Of a DNA stretch of 26,518 nucleotides, positions 1 to 8,014 are shown one piece after another. The number at the start of each line of letters is the position of its first letter. Position 1 is the stretch's first letter. A program made the translations under genes and the position numbers. This stretch comes from a virus, in IMG/VR virus record IMGVR_UViG_3300022221_000023, positions 1 to 26,518 of that record; one strand, written 5' to 3'. Under the pieces are notes generated by a model that saw nothing but the letters and a program-made list of their open reading frames with translations, did no database searches and was not told the origin of the DNA.

Positions 1-540
1 GCCCAGTATGGGGGGATCGAGGTAGAACAGGGTTTCTGGTCGGTCGTATTTGGCGATGACTTTTTGCCATTTCAGGTTCTCTATATAGACACGGTCGAGC
101 CTGAACTTGGCCTCAGTGAGTGACTCTTCGATGCGGCGCAGGTTGAGCTTTGGGGGTGCGCTGGGGGCGGTACCGAAGGTCGGTGATGTCATCTTGGCTC
201 CGAATGCGGCCCTCAACAGGTAGTAAAACCGGGCGGCGCGCTGAATGTCGGTGAGAGTTTCTGGCTGGGCCATTTTCTCCCATTCGAACATCTGTCTGCT
301 GACTAGCGCCCATTCGAACTGCTTGAGGAATTCGACCAGGTGGTGTTTGACCACCCGATACAGGTTGACCAGCTCACCGTTGATGTCGTTGAGGACTTCG
401 ACCTTGCTTTCTTCTTTTTTAAAGAGCAATGCACCGGCACCGGCGAAGGCTTCGACATAACAGCGGTGCTGCGGGTACAAGGGCAGGATTTTATCTGCCA
501 GGCGGGATTTTCCACCCATCCAGGGTATAAACGGTTTCAC
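1..540 (-). CDS. D12-class DNA adenine N6-methyltransferase (Dam-like), 3' end beyond window
   Basis: Transfers a methyl group from SAM to adenine N6 in DNA. Reading from a GTG at 540, the N-terminus has FIPWMGGKSRL (SAM-binding motif), then EAFAGAGALLFKK and NDINGELVNLYR, the usual D12 order. The window ends at the catalytic motif, which reads FYLDPPILG rather than the expected DPPY(W/Y)G. Removing one base from the G6 tract at 10-15 would restore DPPYWG, so a frameshift mutation, sequence error or slippage site is possible. The GTG start has an excellent ribosome site (AAGGAGG at 548-554, 7-base spacing). As last gene after the tail fibre it occupies the place where Mu carries its DNA-modification gene mom. 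It probably protects phage DNA or tunes methylation-sensitive regulation (inference). The family is certain; activity of this copy is not. Confidence 0.85.
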   Translation of the reverse strand, partial: MKPFIPWMGGKSRLADKILPLYPQHRCYVEAFAGAGALLFKKEESKVEVLNDINGELVNLYRVVKHHLVEFLKQFEWALVSRQMFEWEKMAQPETLTDIQRAARFYYLLRAAFGAKMTSPTFGTAPSAPPKLNLRRIEESLTEAKFRLDRVYIENLKWQKVIAKYDRPETLFYLDPPILG

Positions 541-684
541 TAGTGAGCCTCCTTTATATATGTGATAGGCTGACCCTGCCGTCATGACGGTGGGAGGGCC
601 TTGCCTGGCTCGGTGCGTGTTCACCGTGGTGGGGGCCGGGTGGGTGTTACAGCACCTGTCCGGTCGCCCTTTCTTTCTTAATAG
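541..684. promoter_or_regulatory. Gap upstream of the methylase gene: palindrome and stem-loop, no gene seen
   Basis: This 144-base gap between the fibre stop and the methylase start contains no convincing ORF. It holds a perfect 12-base palindrome, CCGTCATGACGG, at 579-590, about 40 bases upstream of the methylase start. A nested stem-loop at 636-663 pairs CCGG with CCGG and GGTG with CACC. The stem-loop lacks a T-tract, so it is not a clean intrinsic terminator. The AT-rich run just before the ribosome site (555-562) could be a -10 region. The arrangement suggests separate control of the methylase gene, but no regulator is identified. Confidence 0.35.
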
Positions 685-1758
685 TTATCTTGCGATATAC
701 TTCTTTATTGCCGACGTGGCTGTCACCCACATATGTACACCGTCAAACACAATACCGGATTGATTGTTTGATAAATTGTACGTTGCGATAACCGTATCAC
801 TATGTATGTCAATTTTTCTAACCTTGGTTGTCGCTTTTGACCAGATATACCTACCATCAAAAGCAACACCTTTTAATTGTTCGCCCGCAAATACCAGAGT
901 GTTATCAATTACACCGGTCTCTACGTTTATTTTTATTAAGTTTTCAGAATTATCAGAACACCACATATGCGTCCCATCGAATGCTGGAAAAAAGGCTGTT
1001 GCCGCGATGGTTGTGGTTGAATTGTCTGATACATTAATTTTTGTGATCACCGTATCTAACCAATTGCAAACCCAAAGGTGCGTGCCGTCAAATGCAGAAT
1101 AATAAGGAGCATTGCCCACTGCTATCGTGGCAACAACCGTGTCGGTCGTGATGTCTATTTTTGAGACGGTGTCATCTAATGTATTGCAGACCCAAACATG
1201 CCCGGATGCATAAGTAACGCCCGCTTGTTGTGAGCCACACGTCACGGTTGCATCGATGGTATTGGTTTCAATGTTTATTTTCACCGCATCTTGTGCTGTG
1301 CCGCCTGTATATACGCTCATCCATACATGCGATCCGTCAAATGCAAAACCATTCGCTGATCCGATCGCGTAAGGAATTGTTGCGTCAACCTGATGTGTTA
1401 ATATATTGATTTTTTGAATATCCCCTCCGCCGGGTCTAAGCCAAATGTGCGTACCATCAAAACACATAGCGTCCGCACCAATAGCAATTAAGTCTTTTCG
1501 GCCAGGTCGATATGACAGCCCGAGCGTGTCAGCCAGAAGCGGTACATGTGCAGCTCGACCATAGATTTTTCCGCCCAATCCTTTTTGTATCTGGTCGTCA
1601 TCTGCCGTGCTTAACGTTAGTCCGCACCACTGCACAATCTTTACTAGCTCGCGCTGTATGGTGTTGGCCCAACCGGCACGCAGGTCTGTTGTGGTGGGGG
1701 TTTCTTTGAATTCACCATTGCCGTCGGCGGTGGGGGTGTCGTCTCCGATTTTATGCAT
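685..1758 (-). CDS. Tail fibre/tip protein with seven-repeat beta-propeller
   Basis: 357 aa. An N-terminal segment (about residues 25-50, with RAGWANTIQRELVKIVQWCGLTL-like character) resembles the short helical region found near the N-terminus of many phage tail-fibre proteins. Seven repeats of about 38-42 residues follow, each with a core like FDGTHxW and then a K-I-(D/N)-I strand. Seven copies fit a seven-bladed YVTN/NHL-type propeller, which usually binds a ligand such as a surface glycan or protein. I chose the ATG at 1758: it overlaps the upstream gp48 stop by 8 bases and has GAGG upstream. The same frame stays open far upstream through the repeats of the neighbouring gene, but that stretch is out-of-frame repeat DNA and not coding. 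The gene is AT-richer than the baseplate genes (about 40% GC in the parts I counted), suggesting separate acquisition. Receptor-binding role is inferred from position. Confidence 0.75.
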   Translation of the reverse strand: MHKIGDDTPTADGNGEFKETPTTTDLRAGWANTIQRELVKIVQWCGLTLSTADDDQIQKGLGGKIYGRAAHVPLLADTLGLSYRPGRKDLIAIGADAMCFDGTHIWLRPGGGDIQKINILTHQVDATIPYAIGSANGFAFDGSHVWMSVYTGGTAQDAVKINIETNTIDATVTCGSQQAGVTYASGHVWVCNTLDDTVSKIDITTDTVVATIAVGNAPYYSAFDGTHLWVCNWLDTVITKINVSDNSTTTIAATAFFPAFDGTHMWCSDNSENLIKINVETGVIDNTLVFAGEQLKGVAFDGRYIWSKATTKVRKIDIHSDTVIATYNLSNNQSGIVFDGVHMWVTATSAIKKYIAR

Positions 1759-3565
1759 TTGTTTGTACCTCGTAGTCGTAGGTAATTGAATAGGTTTCGT
1801 TGAGGGGGTTGTCGAAAATGTGGGCACTGCCCTGGTCGATGTTGGCCCCCACATCATCAGCATGCGCCCCGACAATGGCGGTATCGCCATCACTTGATAA
1901 CGCAACCGAGAATCCAAAGCGATCATTGGCGGCACCGTCACCGGCGGTGAGTTGTTGTTGTTGAGTCCATACGCCAGTCGTCCGCATGTAGACATAGGCG
2001 CTGCCCTGGTTGGCGTTGGCCCCCACATCATCAGTATACGCCCCGACAATGGCCGTATGACCATCATTTGATAACGTAACCGAGGATCCAAAGCGATCAT
2101 TGGTGGCACCGTCACCGGCGGTGAGTTGTTGTTGTTGAGTCCATACGCCAGCCGTCCGTGTGTAGACATAGGCGCTGCCCTGGTTGGCGTTGGCCCCCAC
2201 AGCATGAGCATACGCCCCGACAATGGCCGTATCGCCATCACTTGATAACGCAACCGAGGATCCAAAGCGATCATTGGCGGCACCGTCTCCGGCGGTGAGT
2301 TGTTGTTGTTGAGTCCATACGCCAGTCGTCCGTGTGTAGACATAGGCGCTGCCCTGGTCGGCGTTGGCACCCACATCATCAGAATTCGCCCCGACAATGG
2401 CCGTATCGCCATCACTTGATAACGCAACCGAGGATCCAAAGCGATCATTGGCGGCACCGTCACCGGCGGTGAGTTGTTGTTGTTGAGTCCATACGCCAAC
2501 CGTCCGTGTGTAGACATAGGCGCTGCCCTGGTCGGCGTTGGCCCCCACATGATCAGCATGCGCCCCGACAATGGCGGTATCGCCATCACTTGATAACGCA
2601 ACCGAGAATCCAAATTGATCATTGGCGGCACCGTCACCGGCGGTGAGTTGTTGTTGTTGAGTCCATACGCCATTTATGTCGCGAGTAAAAACATATGCGC
2701 TGCCCTGGTCGGCGTTGGCCCCCACATTATCAGCATGCGCCCCGACAATGGCGGTATCACCATCACTTGATAACCCAACCGAGCGCCCAAAGTAATCATC
2801 GGCGGCACCGTCACCGGCGGTGAGTTGTTGTTGTTGAGTCCATACGCCAGCCGTCCGTGTGTAGACATAGACACTGCCCTGGTTGGCGTTGGCCCCCACA
2901 GCATGAGCATACGCACCGACAATCGCCGTATCGCCATCACTTGATAACGCAACCGAGAATGCATAGTAATCGTTGGCGTCACCCTCTGGATCAAACAACA
3001 CCGTTTCATTAAACGCCTCGTAAGTAAACGTCGGCACCGCATGCGCCTGGTTGAGTCGCATCATCACGCATTCGAGGGCTTGTTCATCGCCATATGTGCG
3101 CAGTGCTGTGCCGACGGTGTGGCCAGCGCCCTCGCCGACGGATAGTCGAGTGATGGGGACGTCATGCACGTTGATCTCGTAATGGTGCGGCGTGACTTTG
3201 TCGATGATGTCGATTGTGTAGCCCATGCGACTGGCGACGCTGATAAGGTACGGGATGTTGTGACCGCCGATGCCAAGATATCGACCAACAACTGCTGCAC
3301 GACGCTCTTCAATCGTGGGGTTGATGGTGTTGCTGCAGGTGTCGGGCAGGTTAAGAACGCGCTCATAATCTGTCAGCAGCTCGGATGATGTGCGTGGGTC
3401 GGCCTCTTCCATGAGATCATCTTCGCGTTGGTCGAGTCTTGCGAATTCATCGGCAATCGCATGACATAGTTTTGCCATTGTGCTTGTGATGTTGCGTGCC
3501 CAAGCCCGGCCACGGGGAAAAAGATTTAATAATTGATCGCGATAGTCTTCCGCACTTATGCCCAT
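1751..3565 (-). CDS. Mu gp48-like baseplate protein fused to a seven-blade FG-GAP propeller
   Basis: 604 aa, roughly three times the usual length of gp48/YmfQ (DUF2313) proteins. Residues 1-184 are the ordinary family domain: start MGISAEDYRDQLLNLFPRGRAW, then EERRAAVVGRYLGIGGHNIPY and a C-terminal part rich in conserved turns. That domain sits at the baseplate periphery and connects to fibres. From about residue 191 to 590 come seven near-identical 58-residue repeats with cores such as FGxSVALSSDGDTAIVGA, then QGSAYVYTR and VWTQQQQLTAGDGA. These match FG-GAP/integrin-alpha-type blades, and the DGD loops are typical of calcium sites. Start ATG overlaps the end of gp47 by 10 bases; the stop overlaps the fibre start. 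The propeller fusion is unusual and is probably an adhesin at the tail tip (inference). Confidence 0.85.
   Translation of the reverse strand: MGISAEDYRDQLLNLFPRGRAWARNITSTMAKLCHAIADEFARLDQREDDLMEEADPRTSSELLTDYERVLNLPDTCSNTINPTIEERRAAVVGRYLGIGGHNIPYLISVASRMGYTIDIIDKVTPHHYEINVHDVPITRLSVGEGAGHTVGTALRTYGDEQALECVMMRLNQAHAVPTFTYEAFNETVLFDPEGDANDYYAFSVALSSDGDTAIVGAYAHAVGANANQGSVYVYTRTAGVWTQQQQLTAGDGAADDYFGRSVGLSSDGDTAIVGAHADNVGANADQGSAYVFTRDINGVWTQQQQLTAGDGAANDQFGFSVALSSDGDTAIVGAHADHVGANADQGSAYVYTRTVGVWTQQQQLTAGDGAANDRFGSSVALSSDGDTAIVGANSDDVGANADQGSAYVYTRTTGVWTQQQQLTAGDGAANDRFGSSVALSSDGDTAIVGAYAHAVGANANQGSAYVYTRTAGVWTQQQQLTAGDGATNDRFGSSVTLSNDGHTAIVGAYTDDVGANANQGSAYVYMRTTGVWTQQQQLTAGDGAANDRFGFSVALSSDGDTAIVGAHADDVGANIDQGSAHIFDNPLNETYSITYDYEVQTNA
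1812..2995 (-). repeat. Seven-copy 174-base in-frame tandem repeat
   Basis: Counting the shared linker motif that begins GGTGAGTTGTTG (plus strand), copies start at 1946, 2120, 2294, 2468, 2642 and 2819. The spacings are 174, 174, 174, 174 and 177 bases; the extra codon is the DINGVW variant blade. Seven protein blades result. Copies are nearly identical at DNA level, and each linker carries a short CAA-type microsatellite that encodes QQQQ. The high identity suggests recent amplification or gene conversion. Because the period is divisible by three, several frames stay open across the array. Confidence 0.9.
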
Positions 3566-4611
3566 GTGATGGTCCCCACGACTGCGATTTGCGATGGCAG
3601 TGTTGTGACGTCGGCGGCTGGTGCGGTGAGGGTATGATCCTCTTCGTCTTCGGCTATCGATATCGCTTCATTGATTTGTGACAAGTAGATACCGCCACCG
3701 GGTTCGGCACGTCGAACAAACAGGTCTTTGATCTCGGCTTCGACTTCGAGACGGATGGCTGGCGTATCGGGCGTGATGGACAAGGTGATGTCGATAGCCT
3801 TGGGCACCGGCGCTTGAACATTGGCATCGGCGGTGGCCGGGCGAACATTATCGATATAGTTTTGCACGGTGGTGACATCACCGGCTTGCGGTATGCCATC
3901 GCCATACGTGTCATCCATCATGAAGCGGACCACGACAGTGCCGTCACCGTTTTCGAGTGGATAAGACCAGGCGCGAGTGACACCGGCGACTTCTTTTGCC
4001 CAGGCGATGTAATCATTTTTGTTGCCGCCCTGGGTGGGCTTGCGCCAGCGCTCCAGAATGCGCTCTCTGTAGTCGGCCAGGGCTTCGATGTCGGTGCCGC
4101 CCGTGAGGCCAGAGGCATTGACGGTGGCAAGACTATCGATACCCGCGATAGGTGATGTGAGGTTGACATTAACTCCGGCAACAGTGGTGCCATTCGCCCC
4201 CGCCAGCACGGCGGTGACGGCAGCGGTGGCAACACCGGCCGCGATGGTGACCAGGGCATCAGTGGTGTAGGCGACACCATCGGCACGTTGTACTTCGGTA
4301 CCGACCGGGATGTTGGTGCCGTTGGTGCCGGTAAAGTCAACATTGCCGGTGGCCTTGGTGGCCGCCTTGCGCGGTATGTCTCGGATGTTGCCGTGGCGCA
4401 GCAACCACTCTTCGTCAGCCGTGTCGGGCAGGATCTGTTTGGCTTTCCATGCCTGGTAGCCATACATGAGATGTATTGCTCCGGCCAGCACCGTCGCCAG
4501 CACATTGAGGACCGTGCCTTTTAATTTTGACTCAACACCGGGCATGCGGGTGTTGATGTCGGACTGAATGCGGTCTTTTAATTCGGCGAGTGTTGGGCGT
4601 GTAAATGGCAT
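3556..4611 (-). CDS. Mu gp47-like baseplate J protein
   Basis: 351 aa, the usual size for the baseplate J/gp47 family (the wedge protein forming the baseplate ring of contractile tails). The N-terminus MPFTRPTLAELKDRIQSDI is characteristic. Family features follow: a hydrophobic LAGAIHLMYGYQAW stretch, PDTADEEWLLRHGNIR, a threonine/alanine-rich beta region, and GTDIEALADYRERILERWRKPTQGGNKNDYIAWAKEV-type segment in the second half. It lies between gp46 and gp48 as in Mu, but a small extra gene (4612-4836) separates it from gp46. Its stop overlaps the gp48 start by 10 bases, so the two are probably translationally coupled. Confidence 0.93.
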   Translation of the reverse strand: MPFTRPTLAELKDRIQSDINTRMPGVESKLKGTVLNVLATVLAGAIHLMYGYQAWKAKQILPDTADEEWLLRHGNIRDIPRKAATKATGNVDFTGTNGTNIPVGTEVQRADGVAYTTDALVTIAAGVATAAVTAVLAGANGTTVAGVNVNLTSPIAGIDSLATVNASGLTGGTDIEALADYRERILERWRKPTQGGNKNDYIAWAKEVAGVTRAWSYPLENGDGTVVVRFMMDDTYGDGIPQAGDVTTVQNYIDNVRPATADANVQAPVPKAIDITLSITPDTPAIRLEVEAEIKDLFVRRAEPGGGIYLSQINEAISIAEDEEDHTLTAPAADVTTLPSQIAVVGTITWA

Positions 4612-4836
4612 TTAAGACACCTCTATTCGGCTAATAACTACTGCATCCATGCATTTAGCATTTTCAAAAAATGCTTTGTCTAATTCTCTTGTGTGATGAT
4701 GTTTTCGAACGGCTTCTATAGCAGACTCCACATCATTAGCCACAGCACGAATAACATGAAAACGGGATCTGTATTTGAATGTCAGCTTGTATAGTTTTAT
4801 AACTTCTAATGCATCTTTGTTGAAATCATCATCCAT
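4612..4836 (-). CDS. Small AT-rich gene inserted between gp46 and gp47, unknown function
   Basis: 74 aa, not recognised. The sequence is charged and mostly helical in appearance (DALEVIKLYKLTFKYRSRFH, then VESAIEAVRKHHHTRELDKAFF), with one cysteine near the end and no signal peptide or membrane segment. The ATG at 4836 overlaps the gp46 stop by 8 bases and has GGAGGG upstream at good spacing, so it is expressed with the operon. Its base composition is much more AT-rich (about 37% GC in the line I counted) than gp46 and gp47 on either side. In Mu and its close relatives gp46 and gp47 are adjacent, so this looks like an inserted moron. Confidence 0.7.
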   Translation of the reverse strand: MDDDFNKDALEVIKLYKLTFKYRSRFHVIRAVANDVESAIEAVRKHHHTRELDKAFFENAKCMDAVVISRIEVS

Positions 4837-5239
4837 TTAACTGTCCCTCCCATAGATGGTTGTATTCAAAAGTGGCATCGCTGCCATCGGGCCGGGTGAT
4901 GATGATCGACAGGCCGAGGATGTCCTGGTGGGTGCCACCGTATTCGGCGGTGACTTCGACATCCTGCACCACGCCATCATCGATGAGGGGTTTCAGTGCG
5001 GCATAGGCATCGGCCTCGGCCTGGTTCAATGTTTGCTGCGTGGCCTTGGCGGCATCCAGCTTGTAAAGCTCAGAACCGAGTGGTCGATCAAAATACTTGT
5101 CACCCCACCATTCACCCACATCGGTGAACAGGTACATGGTTACCACTGTTTGCAGCCCCTCATCGGTGGCGATGTCTGGCGCATCGATGCCGAGATCAAA
5201 ACTGCCTGGGTCAACTTGTATGAGTGCGATATCAGTCAT
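4829..5239 (-). CDS. Mu gp46-like baseplate protein
   Basis: 136 aa, the typical length of the phage GP46 family, a baseplate wedge component equivalent to gpW/gp25-type proteins. Recognisable features: an early DIALIQVDPGSFDLGI strand pair, GLQTVVTMYLFTDVGEWWGD in the middle (the most conserved part of the family), and a C-terminal beta region ending FEYNHLWEGQLNG. It follows the gp45 spike gene with a 4-base gap and is followed by the inserted small gene with an 8-base overlap. Start ATG at 5239. Confidence 0.9.
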   Translation of the reverse strand: MTDIALIQVDPGSFDLGIDAPDIATDEGLQTVVTMYLFTDVGEWWGDKYFDRPLGSELYKLDAAKATQQTLNQAEADAYAALKPLIDDGVVQDVEVTAEYGGTHQDILGLSIIITRPDGSDATFEYNHLWEGQLNG

Positions 5240-5243
5240 GGCA

Positions 5244-5783
5244 TCAGGTCATCGGTGTTGTGGGTGGACTGGTTGGGTTGCCAGCGTTGCCGGTGTGGAC
5301 GTGGGCATTGTGACCATCCACGATATCTTGCATCGACCGTGTGCTGTCGCTGACGTCTCCGGTGGCGGTGATGGCTCCATCAACATTGAGGTCGCCGACA
5401 ACGTTGACACCACCACTGGCAGTGATGGTGATGGTGCCATCGTTGTTCATGATGATGGTTGAGCCGTTCGCGTCGTAGAGTGCCACCTGGCCTTCGGTCA
5501 AGGTGGTGAGACGGTAGCGGCGATCACCAACGTTGATCACAATAGTGTGGCTGCGACGGCCGCCCACTGAGAGCAGGACGGCTTCGGATTCTTTGAGTGG
5601 GTGTGCGGTCAGTCCATAAGGTTCGATGTGTTCAATTTTATCCAGCACTTCGTTTTGCAGGGCGACGACCTGCAGTTCCTGGACCTGCTCATCAGGGTAG
5701 ATCAATTTCACTATGGCCCGGCTGACGATCAATTTGATGCGTCGCTGCAGGGGGGCGAGAATTTTTGCAATGGCGCGGCTCAC
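5244..5783 (-). CDS. Mu gp45-like baseplate assembly/central spike protein
   Basis: 179 aa. Forms the trimeric membrane-piercing spike under the tail tube. Residues 1-55 are a basic helical start; about 56-115 look like the OB-fold domain (ESEAVLLSVGGRRSHTIVINVGDRRYR, GQVALYDANGSTI). A regular beta-strand region follows (IIMNNDGTITITASGGVNVVGDL), which matches the triple-stranded beta-helix of gpV-type spikes. The C-terminus has HNAHVHTG; in P2 gpV and Mu gp45 structures histidines at the apex bind an iron ion, so this HxH is the likely metal site. The start overlaps the gp44 stop by 4 bases (ATGA). Confidence 0.92.
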   Translation of the reverse strand: MSRAIAKILAPLQRRIKLIVSRAIVKLIYPDEQVQELQVVALQNEVLDKIEHIEPYGLTAHPLKESEAVLLSVGGRRSHTIVINVGDRRYRLTTLTEGQVALYDANGSTIIMNNDGTITITASGGVNVVGDLNVDGAITATGDVSDSTRSMQDIVDGHNAHVHTGNAGNPTSPPTTPMT

Positions 5784-6820
5784 CAGATCGACTCCTGATC
5801 TTCGGCAGGCAACGGGATCAAGTCCAGCCCCTCGGGCGGTACCAGGGTGAGCATGGTGCGCTGGCCTTTTTCATCCAGCACAAATTCAATGTCACGGATC
5901 ATCAGCCATTGATCCACAATGCCCATATAGCCATCGATCACTTTGACCAGACGGTTGGTGCGCCAGATGTCATCCTCATGCTGCCAGCCATTAACGGTAT
6001 AGGTCACCTGCCGACTACGGCCATAGTTGACATTGCGCTGCCACTCGGCATGCTGTTGAATTTTTGCTTTGCCGGTGACGTTATCAACATCCAACACGGT
6101 GGGACGATAGCGCATCGCCACATCCTCGGCTTGCCCGGCAATGTGCGCCGAGGCGGCACCATTGTTTTCTTCCCATCCTTGTTGCTGACCGATAGTGTGG
6201 TAATGGCTGAAGCGTTCCCGCATGCTAAAAGCACCCTCGGCACTGAGGATGTTTTCACCCAGGATCAAAGGTGTGGCGATGCGCTCTTTGCCTGCACGGG
6301 TTAAACGCAGATCCCCGTCTTCATCACACACCAGACGGACCGCATGCAGGCGGGCCTGCTCGACCAGGTACTCATAAACTGTTTGGCCAGGATCAAATCG
6401 CTGTACTCGGATGGCCTTATCAAAACCTGTGACATCGGTGGTGGCTTCCAAACCGAACGGCTTGACCATCGTCTGCGCAACATCCATAAAGGTTTTATTC
6501 TTAAATTCACTTTCGTTGTCACTTAGCGGCAGACTGCAGTCAACCAGGTCACCGGTTTTAGATCGCCCTGCCACGCTCACGCTACGGGCACTGGCATCAT
6601 AGGATGGAGTGGTGTCATCGATGTAACCGGTCAACATCAGCTCGCCATCAAACTCGATGCTGCAGGGGCTGCCTGCCTTGATGGGGCGAAAGTCATCATC
6701 ATATAAATCCGTGATGGCCAGTTCAAAGGTATCGGCCACGGCCTCCATCGATTTGACCAGGCTTACGGACTTCCAGCCTTTGTATTGTTGGCCGTTGATG
6801 ATGAGGGCAAGTTCAGTCAC
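5780..6820 (-). CDS. Mu gp44/P-like baseplate hub protein
   Basis: 346 aa, comparable to Mu P. It forms the baseplate hub on which the spike sits (late-control D / gp27-like fold). The N-terminus has the family's beta-rich start with LALIINGQQYKGWKSVSLVKSM and AVADTFELAITDLY, then GELMLTGYIDDTTPSYDA and AGRSKTGDLVDCS. The later region carries DPGQTVYEYLVEQARLHAVRL and the GDLRLTRAG strand pair. It overlaps gp43/N by 8 bases and gp45 by 4 bases, so hub, spike and circularisation-type protein are coupled. Confidence 0.92.
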   Translation of the reverse strand: MTELALIINGQQYKGWKSVSLVKSMEAVADTFELAITDLYDDDFRPIKAGSPCSIEFDGELMLTGYIDDTTPSYDASARSVSVAGRSKTGDLVDCSLPLSDNESEFKNKTFMDVAQTMVKPFGLEATTDVTGFDKAIRVQRFDPGQTVYEYLVEQARLHAVRLVCDEDGDLRLTRAGKERIATPLILGENILSAEGAFSMRERFSHYHTIGQQQGWEENNGAASAHIAGQAEDVAMRYRPTVLDVDNVTGKAKIQQHAEWQRNVNYGRSRQVTYTVNGWQHEDDIWRTNRLVKVIDGYMGIVDQWLMIRDIEFVLDEKGQRTMLTLVPPEGLDLIPLPAEDQESIW

Positions 6821-7979
6821 TCAACACCTCCAGCAATTCACCGGCAGGCACAAACAGAGGGTGGGGGATGTTGTTGCGGTCAATGATCTCACCGGCGCGA
6901 TCCGCATCACCATATAGGCGATGGGCCAGCACCAGGGCGGGCTCGACCACTTGCGGCGTGTGGTCCACCACTTGCGGCAGTTTGGCACCACGCACATTCA
7001 GGTCGTTGGTCACGGCCGCACGCAGCGCCACCAGGGATTGATACACATTGTCGTCGATAGACAGGCCAGAGACGGCGCTGACAAAATCAAGCTGCTCATC
7101 GATGGCGGTGTTGATATTGTCGCGCCACCTGAGCGCATCATCACTGCTGGTGAAGCTCACGGTGCTGGTGAGCCGGGCGGCCTCGGCGATGGCGGCACGC
7201 CGAGTCAGGTTGTGCATCTGTTCAATGTTTGCTGCCTGCTGTTGGCGGTTGCTCGTGGTGCTGGGTGTGCTGGGCGAATTTTTACCGGCATCAAACAGGG
7301 CTTTAAGGCCATTTAATGCCCGTTCAGGTTCTTCGATTGCCGTGCTGATCCGGCTCATCGATCCGGTAATGATGGCCGCCATGTCACCGGGGGTACGAAT
7401 GGCATCGGCAATGGGGCCGGTTACAGAACCGATTAAATTCTCAACTGCCGCAAAGGTGTTGGCTACTTCGTCGACCACGCCATCGACATAATCCGCCGCC
7501 TGGCCGAGCACTGAAAAATTATCGGCAAAGTCGTTGATGCTGTCTGCCAGGGTTTTGTCGGCGGCATCGTCCACCACGCCTGCCGTGTCGGCACTGGCGC
7601 TGGGGAAGGTGGCCTTGCCTGCATCGATAAAGGTCACATCAAAGCGGCACATGCCACCTTCACGGGTGGACTCGGTTTTGCGCACCTGATCCACCACCAC
7701 CTGCATCTTGCCGAAACGGGGATGGACAAGCGTGCCGGGGCCGGGGACTTCGAATGCTTCGATCAGCTTGTCGCGGTCCTTGTCATAATTATCACCCACC
7801 ACAAACAGGCTGAGAGAGTACTCGCGGGCCTTTTTGCCCAGGTCTTCGGCCCAGCCGATCTCGCGCTGGGGATATTCGTGGCTTTGAATGCGACGACCAA
7901 AACTCATGTCATCCGACGGGCAGACAAACTCGACTCCCCGGAAGCTGCCTTTGGCCTTGAAGCGGGTGCGCCAGCTCAT
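6813..7979 (-). CDS. Mu gp43/N-like tail protein (DNA circularisation N-domain)
   Basis: 388 aa. The first 100 or so residues are the DNA_circ_N domain of Mu N and related tail/baseplate proteins: MSWRTRFKAKGSFRGVEF, GRRIQSHEYPQREIGWAEDLG, DRDKLIEAFEVPGPGTLVHP and CRFDVTFIDAG. The remainder is alanine- and aspartate-rich and probably helical. Despite the name, in Mu this family is a virion tail component needed for tail completion. Its ATG at 7979 has GAGGG upstream. The late operon is interrupted here: between this gene and the tape measure gene lies a 357-base gene on the opposite strand. Confidence 0.9.
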   Translation of the reverse strand: MSWRTRFKAKGSFRGVEFVCPSDDMSFGRRIQSHEYPQREIGWAEDLGKKAREYSLSLFVVGDNYDKDRDKLIEAFEVPGPGTLVHPRFGKMQVVVDQVRKTESTREGGMCRFDVTFIDAGKATFPSASADTAGVVDDAADKTLADSINDFADNFSVLGQAADYVDGVVDEVANTFAAVENLIGSVTGPIADAIRTPGDMAAIITGSMSRISTAIEEPERALNGLKALFDAGKNSPSTPSTTSNRQQQAANIEQMHNLTRRAAIAEAARLTSTVSFTSSDDALRWRDNINTAIDEQLDFVSAVSGLSIDDNVYQSLVALRAAVTNDLNVRGAKLPQVVDHTPQVVEPALVLAHRLYGDADRAGEIIDRNNIPHPLFVPAGELLEVLSD

Positions 7980-8014
7980 TACACTGGCCCTCTATATATA
8001 TGGAGGAAGGAACC

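Noticed and set aside
555-562. Scattered TATATA runs (also near 7993, 11666 and 23337) as a repeated control element
   Set aside because: They share only the AT run, fall both inside and between genes, and have no common flanks.
685-2673. A single open frame of over 660 codons joining the repeat array to the fibre gene
   Set aside because: Upstream of 1758 it is the FG-GAP array read in the wrong frame (repeats of NNNN and low-complexity text). The 174-base period keeps the frame open by chance. The fibre gene starts at 1758.
3164-3388. Plus-strand frames across the late operon
   Set aside because: They lack ribosome sites and lie opposite genes with clear family matches on the minus strand.
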